Shown here: positions 1 through 7,002 of the stretch, one piece after another | Layout of the letters: the number at the start of each line of letters is the position of its first letter | Numbering within the stretch: position 1 is the stretch's first letter | Source: Enhygromyxa salina | GTDB lineage: Bacteria; Myxococcota_A; Polyangia; Nannocystales; Nannocystaceae | Direction: 5' to 3' | NCBI RefSeq assembly: GCF_002994635.1 | Contig: NZ_PVNL01000051.1 | Location: forward strand, 1-64,000 | Length of the DNA: 64,000 nucleotides | The notes under the pieces: generated by a model | Database searches by the model: none | What the model was told of the DNA's origin: nothing | Seen by the model: the letters and a program-made list of their open reading frames with translations, nothing else | Program-made: the position numbers and the translations under genes

Positions 1-277
1 TCTACGAACGGCGCCTGCAAGCGGGTCAGAAGCCTGACCCGAGCTGAAAACAGTCCGCTGCCCACGGTGAACCAGTCTACGAATGGCGCCTGCAAGCGGG
101 TCAGAAGCCTGACCCGAGCTGAAAACAGTCCGCTGCCCACGGTGAACCAGTCTACGAACGGCGCCTGCAAGCGGGTCAGAAGCCTGACCCGAGCTGAAAA
201 CAGTCCGCTGCCCACGGTGAACCAGTCTACGAATGGCGCCTGCAAGCGGGTCAGAAGCCTGACCCGAGCTGAAAACA
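1..277. repeat. 75-bp tandem repeat array with internal hairpin
   Basis: Four head-to-tail copies begin at 1, 76, 151 and 226; the last stops at about 277 and the first is cut by the window edge. Copies 1 and 3 read GAACGG where copies 2 and 4 read GAATGG, so the array grew by duplication of a 150-bp dimer. Each unit holds a perfect 8-bp stem (CGGGTCAG / CTGACCCG) with a 4-nt AAGC loop. The period is divisible by 3, so one frame stays open, but the peptide is only an echo of the repeat and resembles no protein. There are no unique spacers, so this is not CRISPR. It may be a REP-like or palindromic intergenic element. Confidence 0.9.
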
Positions 278-303
278 CGATCCGCGCGTGTCGACGATCT
301 TCG

Positions 304-915
304 CTATTTGAGCAGCTCGAACGCCAGCGTCATCGAGCGCGAGTCGTGGCGCAGCACCGCCGCAGGCGGGACCGTGTTGGTGGCCGCCACGACCAGCGCC
401 TGGCAATTGGCGATCGACAGCTGGCGATAGATCGGGTCGCGGCAGTAGCGGTAATTCTCGTAGTGGACGAGGACCCGGGCGTCGTCGGCGATCTCGGTGT
501 GCAGCTTGGCGGGGCCCTGGCGCAGCCGCTTCCAGACCACGGGGACCTTGAGCAGCACGAAGCGCGCCGACGCGAGCCCGACGACCATGCGAAAGAACCG
601 GCTGATCCCGGCGAGCGCGAGCGCCCGCGCGATCTCGGCGAAGCGCTCGTCGTCACCTTCAGCGAGCTGGGCGTGGAGGACGTGGATGAAGCGGCGCAGC
701 TCGGCCTCGGGGTACCACTCGCTGGTCTGCGCCTCGTCGAACAGGCTGCGCGTGCGCCGGGGTAGGTCGTCCATCAGCGACTGCCAGGCTCGCTCGCCGA
801 ACTGCTGGGTGAGGTGGCGGCGAGCGGTCTCGAAGGTCAGCCCTTTGACCAGCTGCTCGTGCTCCGCACCGTCCGCCATCGAGCCCGAGCTGCTCGATGA
901 TCGTTCGTCGTCCAT
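304..915 (-). CDS. DUF2378-like (TIGR02265-type) myxobacterial protein
   Basis: A 203-aa soluble protein with no signal peptide. After a Ser-rich start the sequence shows a helical N-terminal half (a V-K-G opening and a Phe-Gly-Glu helix, residues about 22-110), then an alpha/beta half ending in a short strand-rich tail. This matches, from memory, the Myxococcus paralogous family DUF2378, whose function is unknown. The start is supported by a TATCAT hexamer 6 nt upstream. It stands alone: the next gene on this strand ends 68 bp upstream of it. The product of 58506-59150 has a similar two-part layout and may be a distant relative. The family call is tentative. Confidence 0.65.
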   Translation of the reverse strand: MDDERSSSSSGSMADGAEHEQLVKGLTFETARRHLTQQFGERAWQSLMDDLPRRTRSLFDEAQTSEWYPEAELRRFIHVLHAQLAEGDDERFAEIARALALAGISRFFRMVVGLASARFVLLKVPVVWKRLRQGPAKLHTEIADDARVLVHYENYRYCRDPIYRQLSIANCQALVVAATNTVPPAAVLRHDSRSMTLAFELLK

Positions 916-921
916 TCGCCA

Positions 922-927
922 ATGATA
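922..927 (-). promoter_or_regulatory. putative -10 element (TATCAT) of 304-915
   Basis: TATCAT on the minus strand lies 6 nt upstream of the ATG at 915 and no Shine-Dalgarno sequence intervenes. Transcription from it would begin at or next to the start codon. Confidence 0.45.
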
Positions 928-982
928 CCGCGCGCGGGTGCTGGTGAGTGAGTGAACGACCCGAGCGACTCGAACGACCCCG

Positions 983-2686
983 TCATGGCAGCTGTCCCGG
1001 CGTCGACCGGCCCTGTGGGTGGGATCGCCAGCGATCGGGCAGGTCGCAGGCGTCGGTCCCCGCGATCACGCTGCGACCATTGTGAGCGCTCGCGCCCGTG
1101 TCGATCCAGTTGGCGTAGGTCGAGATCGGCGTGGGCCCGTGCGCGGTGATCGTCCACAAGGTCAGGTGCTCGCCCGCGTTCTTGAGCCCACCCGCGCCGA
1201 TGCTGGCGTCGACGACGAGCTGCTTGGTCGCAGGCGGCGGCGCAGGGTCGTTGGCTTCGTCGGCGGTCCAGCCGCTGGCGACCACGATTGCGAGCTCCGA
1301 CGCGACGAGCGACACGCTGGGCAGCGGGTCACCGACGAGATCATCTCCGTCGAGCCAGGCTTGTTGCAGCTCGGCCAGGGGCACGTCGGCGAGGTACAGG
1401 CCGTCCAGATCGGCGCCCTGGGGCCCTGCGCGCAGCTCCACGAACTCCGCGTGGGGCTCGGCGCCGCTCGGGTTGGCGAGGACTTCCGTGATCTGTACGC
1501 GGGCCAGCTCGGGATCGAAGCTGGCGTCGGCGACCAGCTGACCGTGGTGCTGGCTGCCGTTGTCGGCCAGGTCTCGCAGCTCGAGCGACCAGCCGATCTG
1601 ATCACCCGGGACCACGCCCGCGTCGAGCTCGAGGCCGATCCAGCCGGCTTGCGAGATCGTGGCGCGACCCTGCAGCTCATCGACGCTCAAGGTCGCCTCG
1701 ACGAGCTCGCCTGCGTCGACCCAGATCGCCAAACACCGACCCCGGAGCTGGGCGATCGGCGCGGCTTCCGGGGCCGCGTCGTCGGGGCCGGCCGCGGATC
1801 CAAACCATGTCTCGCGTGCGGGGGCCGGCAGCAGGGCAGGGCGACCCAGGCGATCGATGAGGGTCCCGCCCGCGGGTCGGTAGCGAGTGTGGGGCGCCAG
1901 GGGCTGGGCCGGCCGCCAGCGCAGGCAGGTGCCGGGGACCCAGCCGGGACAGTCGACCGGATCGACCAGCGCGATGCTGGCGTTGCCGTCTTCGGCCTCG
2001 AGCTCGAGCGTCGCGTCGGGCTGCGGCAGCGGGACCGGCGGCCACAGCTGGGTCTGGACGTGGGCGAGGTTGGTCGCCACGTCGACGCTCGCGGGGGTCG
2101 GGGCGACCAGCTGCGGCTCGGGCCCGGCGCTGCCCCGATCGGCGGTGACGAAGTCGCGCTGCCAGGTGACGGCGCGACCGTGATCGTCGACGAGCGGCGC
2201 GCCCCCGCGGTCGCGCAGGGCGGGGCTGATCAGCAGGGTGTAGCGACGGTGCGCGTCGAGGGGCCGCCGCGGACGAACGCGCAGGTGCGTGCCGTCGTCG
2301 TCGAGCTCGTGGTCGAGCTGGATCACGTGGTCCGGGCTGGGGTCGAGCTCGCCGCGGTCGAGCGCGCTGCGATCGCCGGACGACAGCGACTGGGTCTGGC
2401 AGCGGCCGCGCTCACAGCTGCCTTCGTCGCAGATCGGAGTGAGGGTGCAGCGCTCGTCGAGGATGTCCCAGGCCGCGAGCACCACGCTGCCCGCGTGCAC
2501 GGTCGCGGGGTCGATCGGCTCGCTGAACTCGACGCTGAGCTCGGGGAGGACCGAGATCTCGACGCTGCGCGGGCCAGGCAGGGAGCTGGCGACGACTCGG
2601 GGGCCGTCGAGATCGACCTGCGGCGGCGCGGCGAGGCAGCTGAGGGTGGTGAGGGTGAGAGACGGGAGCAGGCGCAGGCGGTGCAT
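983..2686 (-). CDS. Ig-like (SbsA-type) and lamin-tail domain lipoprotein
   Basis: 567 aa. The N-terminus has a lipoprotein-like signal peptide with Leu-Ser-Cys-Leu at about residue 18. Residues about 40-180 and 195-290 read as bacterial Ig-like domains: 'V...FSEPID' and 'YRP.....DRLGRPA' are typical of SbsA-type Ig folds. A short Cys cluster occurs near residue 80. Residues about 395-530 look like a lamin-tail domain, opening with Val-Gln-Ile-Thr-Glu-Val-Leu-Ala-Asn-Pro and a Glu-Phe-Val-Glu-Leu strand. It is probably surface exposed, with a structural or adhesive role. It is not tightly linked to its neighbours. Confidence 0.75.
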   Translation of the reverse strand: MHRLRLLPSLTLTTLSCLAAPPQVDLDGPRVVASSLPGPRSVEISVLPELSVEFSEPIDPATVHAGSVVLAAWDILDERCTLTPICDEGSCERGRCQTQSLSSGDRSALDRGELDPSPDHVIQLDHELDDDGTHLRVRPRRPLDAHRRYTLLISPALRDRGGAPLVDDHGRAVTWQRDFVTADRGSAGPEPQLVAPTPASVDVATNLAHVQTQLWPPVPLPQPDATLELEAEDGNASIALVDPVDCPGWVPGTCLRWRPAQPLAPHTRYRPAGGTLIDRLGRPALLPAPARETWFGSAAGPDDAAPEAAPIAQLRGRCLAIWVDAGELVEATLSVDELQGRATISQAGWIGLELDAGVVPGDQIGWSLELRDLADNGSQHHGQLVADASFDPELARVQITEVLANPSGAEPHAEFVELRAGPQGADLDGLYLADVPLAELQQAWLDGDDLVGDPLPSVSLVASELAIVVASGWTADEANDPAPPPATKQLVVDASIGAGGLKNAGEHLTLWTITAHGPTPISTYANWIDTGASAHNGRSVIAGTDACDLPDRWRSHPQGRSTPGQLP

Positions 2687-2738
2687 GCCCGGCTATCGGC
2701 CCGCGCGAGCGGGTGTTGCAGCGGGTCTCATCTTTTCT

Positions 2739-2788
2739 GGTTTCGGCTCGGGCGAGGCTCCTCGCGCGGTTGCAGGCGCCATTCGTAG
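2739..2788 (-). repeat. solitary diverged copy of the 1-277 repeat (inverted)
   Basis: This 50-bp intergenic stretch aligns without gaps to the reverse complement of the 75-bp unit. The last 19 bases (2770-2788) are identical. In the hairpin, two base pairs are changed on both arms (T-A to C-G and C-G to G-C), so pairing is mostly kept while the sequence has changed; one pair is lost. This points to a dispersed family of palindromic elements selected for structure. Confidence 0.75.
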
Positions 2789-2829
2789 CCTGAACGGCTC
2801 GGCCAACCTGGCTGGCGCGGCGCGGCGGC

Positions 2830-4299
2830 TCAAGTCACGTGTCGCGCGATCGCGGCGCTGAGCCCCTCCCACAGCCACGCGCAGCGCTCGGCGTGGTTCA
2901 TCATGTCGGCCCACAGCGCGGGTGGATCGTTCTCGAGCGTGTCGTGCTGCAGCACGCCACCCCAGTCGATCGCGGCCGCCTGCAACAGCGCGTCGTCATG
3001 ATTGTGGGCCTGGATCTCCTGCAAGAAGCGCTCGGCCATCAGCCCGTAGCCAACCGTGCTCGGGTGGGCCTGGTCCAGCCCGACCAGCCCGCCGGTCTTG
3101 CGCCGAACCCCGTCGGGCCCGGTCTCCACGGTGTACGCCAAGATCGAGGGCAGGCGCTCGAGCGCGAGCAACGGGTGGTCCCGAAAGCCCTGGCGACCCA
3201 GGTAGTCTCGCAGCGGCCGACCGGGGTCAGCGTGGTGATCGTTGCGCTTGACCGCGAGCTCATCGAAGGTCGCGGCGATGTCGACGAGCCGCCAACCGTG
3301 CGCAGCCGTCAACGATCGAATCGACGCATTGAACAGGTCAATCCGCTCATCGATATGGATGACCTGCTCGCGGGTGAGCCACCTGGCGAGCGCCCCCGAG
3401 CGATTCGCGTCATTGCGAAAGAACCGGCCGTAGCGCTCGTAGTACTTGCCCTGCTGCCGGCCCAGCCCGTTGGTCAGCGGCAGGATCGTCACATGCGGGA
3501 CCGTGCCAACATAGACCTGGCCGCGGCCCGGATTGCCCGCCAAGATCTGCGCGATCTCGTCGAGGAGGCGATCATAGTCCTCATGAAACTGCGCCGCCGA
3601 GCTCAGGTTGAACCGGCGGCGCGCGATCGGATCCGTGCCGACATAGCTGCGGGGCGTGTCCTCGATGTGCATCTCGAGCACGGTCGCCAGACAGTCGTTG
3701 GACCCCAGCCACAAGGTCACCACGTCGATCGGCTCTGCAGCCGCGAGCGCCCGCAGGTTGCCGAGCATCGTCGCGTCGTCGCGTGCGGGCACGCTGGCCG
3801 GGTTGAGCACCTGCCGGGCCGAGCGGTACATCGGCGCGCAGGGCAGCCCGAGCGGGTCGTCCTGGATCCGCCCTTCTTGCTGCTCGATCATGGCCGCGCA
3901 CGCGCGGGGCGTGAGCCGCAGCGCGTCGCCGACCCGAAACCCCCAGGCCGCGAGGTTGTGAAAGTAGGTGTCGGACCGGCTGGGCTTCGAGCCGGGACCG
4001 CGCTCGTAGAAGTCTTCGATCTCGTCGAGATAGGCCGGCACCAGCCTGGGCAGCCGCCGCAGCAATTCACCGGTCTCGATCCGGGGCCCGAGCTCGCGCT
4101 CGAGGTGGCGCACGAAGTGCTCGAGGTTGAGCGGGTGACCGGCCCCGAGGAACTCCGGGACCCGATGCTGAGCGGGCACACTGAGCCCCAGGCTGCGGGC
4201 CAAGATCGCGGGGAACGACCAATCCGGGCGGTGCATCGCCCCGTGCTGGAACCCCTGGGTCAGGCTGTCTCCGAGCGCGACGATCGTCAGTGGGGCCAC
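2830..4299 (-). CDS. SGNH/GDSL-family hydrolase
   Basis: 489 aa, starting with GTG. Block I is at residues 9-15 (Gly-Asp-Ser-Leu-Thr-Gln-Gly) and supplies the nucleophile Ser. A Gly-Ser-Asn-Asp block lies near residue 200 and gives oxyanion-hole residues. A Asp-Gln-Ala-His-Pro-Ser block near 410 supplies the catalytic Asp/His. At nearly 490 aa it is longer than simple esterases of about 200 aa; the extra length lies between blocks I and III. No convincing signal peptide is seen, so it is probably cytoplasmic. The substrate is unknown (ester or lipid). TACGGT lies 5 nt before the GTG, which supports that start. Confidence 0.85.
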   Translation of the reverse strand: MAPLTIVALGDSLTQGFQHGAMHRPDWSFPAILARSLGLSVPAQHRVPEFLGAGHPLNLEHFVRHLERELGPRIETGELLRRLPRLVPAYLDEIEDFYERGPGSKPSRSDTYFHNLAAWGFRVGDALRLTPRACAAMIEQQEGRIQDDPLGLPCAPMYRSARQVLNPASVPARDDATMLGNLRALAAAEPIDVVTLWLGSNDCLATVLEMHIEDTPRSYVGTDPIARRRFNLSSAAQFHEDYDRLLDEIAQILAGNPGRGQVYVGTVPHVTILPLTNGLGRQQGKYYERYGRFFRNDANRSGALARWLTREQVIHIDERIDLFNASIRSLTAAHGWRLVDIAATFDELAVKRNDHHADPGRPLRDYLGRQGFRDHPLLALERLPSILAYTVETGPDGVRRKTGGLVGLDQAHPSTVGYGLMAERFLQEIQAHNHDDALLQAAAIDWGGVLQHDTLENDPPALWADMMNHAERCAWLWEGLSAAIARHVT

Positions 4300-4365
4300 A
4301 CCTGACCGTACGCCCGCCGCCAGGATCGGGACAAGCTCGAAGACCGCGCAGCGGGCCGTCGCCGA

Positions 4366-5082
4366 TCAGAACGGAACGTCGATCGCCTTGCACAAGAACG
4401 AGACGTAGGGCTTGGTCAGAGCGAAGCGCGCGGCGACCAGGTCGATCGATTTGGGTCCCAGGATCTCGTCGACGCTCAGCTTGCACACCGCGATGTGGTC
4501 CTTGCGGCGCAGGTCGTCGATCAACGGGTGGTCCTTGGCGAAACCGCGCGGCGGACGGGTCAGGCTCTCGCCGCCGAGCTCCCACTGGGCCACGAATTTG
4601 GCGTTGTCGCGGGCCCGCTTCCAGGCCGGGCCCTCGGTCGAGATGCGCTGGCGGATCGACCCGAGCGTGTCGGCGTCTGGCTTCCACGTGCCCGCGGCCA
4701 AGAACACGCCCTCGGTGTCGACGTGGACATAAAAGCCCGGCGCGTGGACGTCCTTGCCGACCTCGTGACGAAACTGAACGCCCAGGTTGGTCTTGTAGGG
4801 GGTCTTGTCCGTGGAGAAGCGCACGTCGCGATGGATGCGCATCAGCGAGCCGCCGACCTTCTTGTCGCTCGCGACGAAGTGCTTGGAGACCTTGCTGAGC
4901 TTGGGCCCGAGCGCGCGGATGAAGGCCAGCGCGGGCTCGCGGACTTGCTGCTCGTAGCGGGTCTTGTTGGCCTCGAACCACTCCCGGTCATTGTTGAGCG
5001 ACAGCTCGCCGAGGAACTGCACGAGGTCCGGGGTGAAGCCGGTGAACTTCGGCGGCTTGGATGATTTCTGGGCTGCTGCCAT
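4366..5082 (-). CDS. DUF2461 (TIGR02453) family protein
   Basis: 238 aa with no signal or membrane segment. Family signatures are visible: Phe-Leu-x-Glu-Leu-x-x-Asn-Asn-x-Arg-Glu-Trp-Phe near residue 25, Arg-Ile-x-Arg-Asp-x-Arg-Phe-Ser near 83 with Lys-Thr-Pro-Tyr-Lys-Thr, and Gly-Phe-Tyr-x-His near 115. Length is normal for the family. The biochemical function of DUF2461 is not known. An AGGA stands about 7 nt before the ATG, so this gene probably uses an ordinary leader, unlike many neighbours. Confidence 0.85.
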   Translation of the reverse strand: MAAAQKSSKPPKFTGFTPDLVQFLGELSLNNDREWFEANKTRYEQQVREPALAFIRALGPKLSKVSKHFVASDKKVGGSLMRIHRDVRFSTDKTPYKTNLGVQFRHEVGKDVHAPGFYVHVDTEGVFLAAGTWKPDADTLGSIRQRISTEGPAWKRARDNAKFVAQWELGGESLTRPPRGFAKDHPLIDDLRRKDHIAVCKLSVDEILGPKSIDLVAARFALTKPYVSFLCKAIDVPF

Positions 5083-5124
5083 GGGCTGTCCTGGGTGCCG
5101 ACTCGCCCGATTGTGCCACGTCGC

Positions 5125-6342
5125 TCAGCGCCGCAGAGCGTCGCGTACCAGGTCGTGGTCGCTGGACGGCACCCGCTGGCCGGCGATGTCCTGGTGGCGC
5201 TCGTGGCCCTTGCCGGCGATCAGCACGACGTCGCTGGCTGTCGCGGCCTGGATCGCGCGGGCGATCGCGCGGCCGCGGTCGAGCTCGATCTGGTGAGGGG
5301 TCGCGCCGAGGCCTTCGCGGATCCCCTCGACGATGCGAACGGGATCTTCGTGGCGGGGGTTGTCGTTGGTCAGCCAGACGTCGTCTGCGAGGCTCGCGGC
5401 GGTGCCCAGCGGGGGTCGCTTGTCCGGGTCGGTGTCGCCGCCGGATCCGATCACGAGCACGACGCGCCCCGAGCAGAGCGCCCGCGCGCTGTCCAGCGCG
5501 GCCGAGAGCGCCTCGGGGGTGTGGGCGTAGTCGATGATCACCCGCGGTGCGTCGGCGCGGACGCTGTGTGGCGCGACGAGCTCGAACCGACCGACCGGCG
5601 GCGCGAGCAGGGCGATCGCGGCCGCGGCCGCCGAACCGTCGACCCCCAGCGCGACGCAGGCGAGCAGGGCGGCCGCGGCGTTGTGGGCTTGAAACCGGGC
5701 GAGCGCCCGCAGCTCCAGCGTACGGGGGATCCGAGCCAGCTCGGGGGCAGGCTTCAGCTCGAGCGCGAGCCCAGCCCAGCTTGGCGTCGCGCTGCAGATC
5801 CGCAGGTGAACCGAGACGCCGACGTCGGGCGCGTCCGGCCCCGCGAAGTACAGCGCTCGCACGCCCGGCGGCAGCACCTCGGCGAGCAGCGGCGTATGTG
5901 GATCGCCAGCGTTGAGCACGGCGACGCCACCCGGCGGCAGCGCGACGAACAGCTGGGCCTTCGAGGCCAGGTAGTGCTCGAACGAGCCGTGCGTGCGCTG
6001 GTGATCGTGGCCGAGGTTGGTGAACACGCCGACCCGAAACGGCCACGCGCGAGCGAACCCCAGCCCCAGCGTCGCGGAGGTGGCCTCGACCGCCGCGTGA
6101 CGCCCACCGCGATCCCACAGGCGCTGCATCAGCTGGATGAACGCCGCGTGATTGGCTGGCGGCGGCCCGAGCGGCTCGTCGATCCCGGCGGCGACGGTGG
6201 TGACCTGCGCGACCAAACCATCTGCCCCTGCCGCCAGACCAGCGGCGATGAAGCGCGTGGTCGAGGTCTTGCCGTTGGTGCCCGTCACGCCGACCGACGT
6301 GATGTCATCGGCCCAGTCCGGCGCTGGCGGATAGATGTTCAG
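5125..6342 (-). CDS. MurE-like Mur ligase lacking the N-terminal domain
   Basis: About 405 aa from the proposed start. It contains the Mur ligase central domain (P-loop Gly-Thr-Asn-Gly-Lys-Thr at residues about 18-23) and the C-terminal domain. An Asp-Asn-Pro-Arg motif lies near 325, which in MurE recognises meso-diaminopimelate. The UDP-MurNAc-binding first domain, about 90-100 residues in normal MurE, is absent: the P-loop begins within 20 residues of the start. The reading frame is open further upstream to 6663, but that part is Arg-rich antisense-like translation inside the 6339-6992 gene. The best start is a CTG at 6342 that overlaps the upstream stop as CTGA, with GGAG 11 nt before it. 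It would be translationally coupled to the lipoprotein. Confidence 0.7.
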   Translation of the reverse strand: MNIYPPAPDWADDITSVGVTGTNGKTSTTRFIAAGLAAGADGLVAQVTTVAAGIDEPLGPPPANHAAFIQLMQRLWDRGGRHAAVEATSATLGLGFARAWPFRVGVFTNLGHDHQRTHGSFEHYLASKAQLFVALPPGGVAVLNAGDPHTPLLAEVLPPGVRALYFAGPDAPDVGVSVHLRICSATPSWAGLALELKPAPELARIPRTLELRALARFQAHNAAAALLACVALGVDGSAAAAAIALLAPPVGRFELVAPHSVRADAPRVIIDYAHTPEALSAALDSARALCSGRVVLVIGSGGDTDPDKRPPLGTAASLADDVWLTNDNPRHEDPVRIVEGIREGLGATPHQIELDRGRAIARAIQAATASDVVLIAGKGHERHQDIAGQRVPSSDHDLVRDALRR

Positions 6343-6992
6343 AACGTCCAGAACTCCGAGACACAAAACGAGATCTCGCAGAACTCCTGAATGCAGCTGG
6401 CCACGCGCTCGGCGTGTTGTGGGCGGACCGCCGACAGGGCCTGCTGGCACGTGAACACGTCCAGGCCGCCGCCGCAGCTCGAGCTCATCGACTCGCAGGT
6501 CAAGAGCGTGCGCGCGTCCACGCAGGTGGCCTGCAGCCCGGCGCCCGTGCACTGCTGCCAGATCTGCCAGTCGCAGATCGCCTGGGTGCCGCTGGCGGCG
6601 AGCATGCAGTCGACGGCGGCCTCGGCCGCGCGCGGCTGCATGAACTCGGGGAACCCCCGACACAGCGCGAGCGTGGAGTCGAAGCTCTCACAGTGGCTGC
6701 TGGGCGCCGTGAGCGAGCAGGCCCTAGGCTGACCGGCGCTGTTGCTGCAGTCTTTGTCGGCGCTGGGCCTGGGCTTGTCCTCGGTGCCGGGCTCGATCTC
6801 CAGCCACACCGAGGCCTGCCCGCTGGCCTCGGCTTCGCGATTGGCGAGCGGCTCGGCGTCGTCGCCACTCGAGCTCGCCCGGGCAGCCTTGGCGCCGCTG
6901 GCGATGTCGGGGTTGGCAGACTGAGCTTGATTGCAGGCGGCCGCGGCCAGCGACGCGGTCAGGAACAGAAATCGGGAGCGGTCGACGTGCAT
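6339..6992 (-). CDS. Cys-rich lipoprotein
   Basis: 217 aa. The signal peptide ends at Ala-Ala-Ala-Cys near residue 20. A low-complexity Ser/Ala/Glu linker follows to about 75, then a domain with about fourteen cysteines that include Cys-x5-Cys and Cys-x4-Cys spacings near the C-terminus. This suggests a disulfide-stabilised periplasmic or surface domain. No known family was recognised. The gene starts 10 bp after the M16 protease gene ends and overlaps the MurE-like gene by 4 bp, so the three are probably co-transcribed. Confidence 0.75.
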   Translation of the reverse strand: MHVDRSRFLFLTASLAAAACNQAQSANPDIASGAKAARASSSGDDAEPLANREAEASGQASVWLEIEPGTEDKPRPSADKDCSNSAGQPRACSLTAPSSHCESFDSTLALCRGFPEFMQPRAAEAAVDCMLAASGTQAICDWQIWQQCTGAGLQATCVDARTLLTCESMSSSCGGGLDVFTCQQALSAVRPQHAERVASCIQEFCEISFCVSEFWTF

Positions 6993-7002
6993 GGCGACGG
7001 CC

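Noticed and set aside
1..277. CRISPR array
   Set aside because: Units are identical over their full length apart from one base, so there are no spacers.
67..765. Open frame across the 75-bp repeats as a repeat protein
   Set aside because: It exists because 75 is divisible by 3. The peptide is Arg/Asn-rich, and its second half is antisense to the DUF2378-like gene.
5125..6663. Long form of the MurE-like gene starting at 6663
   Set aside because: The extra 107 residues are Arg-rich and lie inside the lipoprotein gene in another frame; they do not resemble a Mur N-terminal domain.
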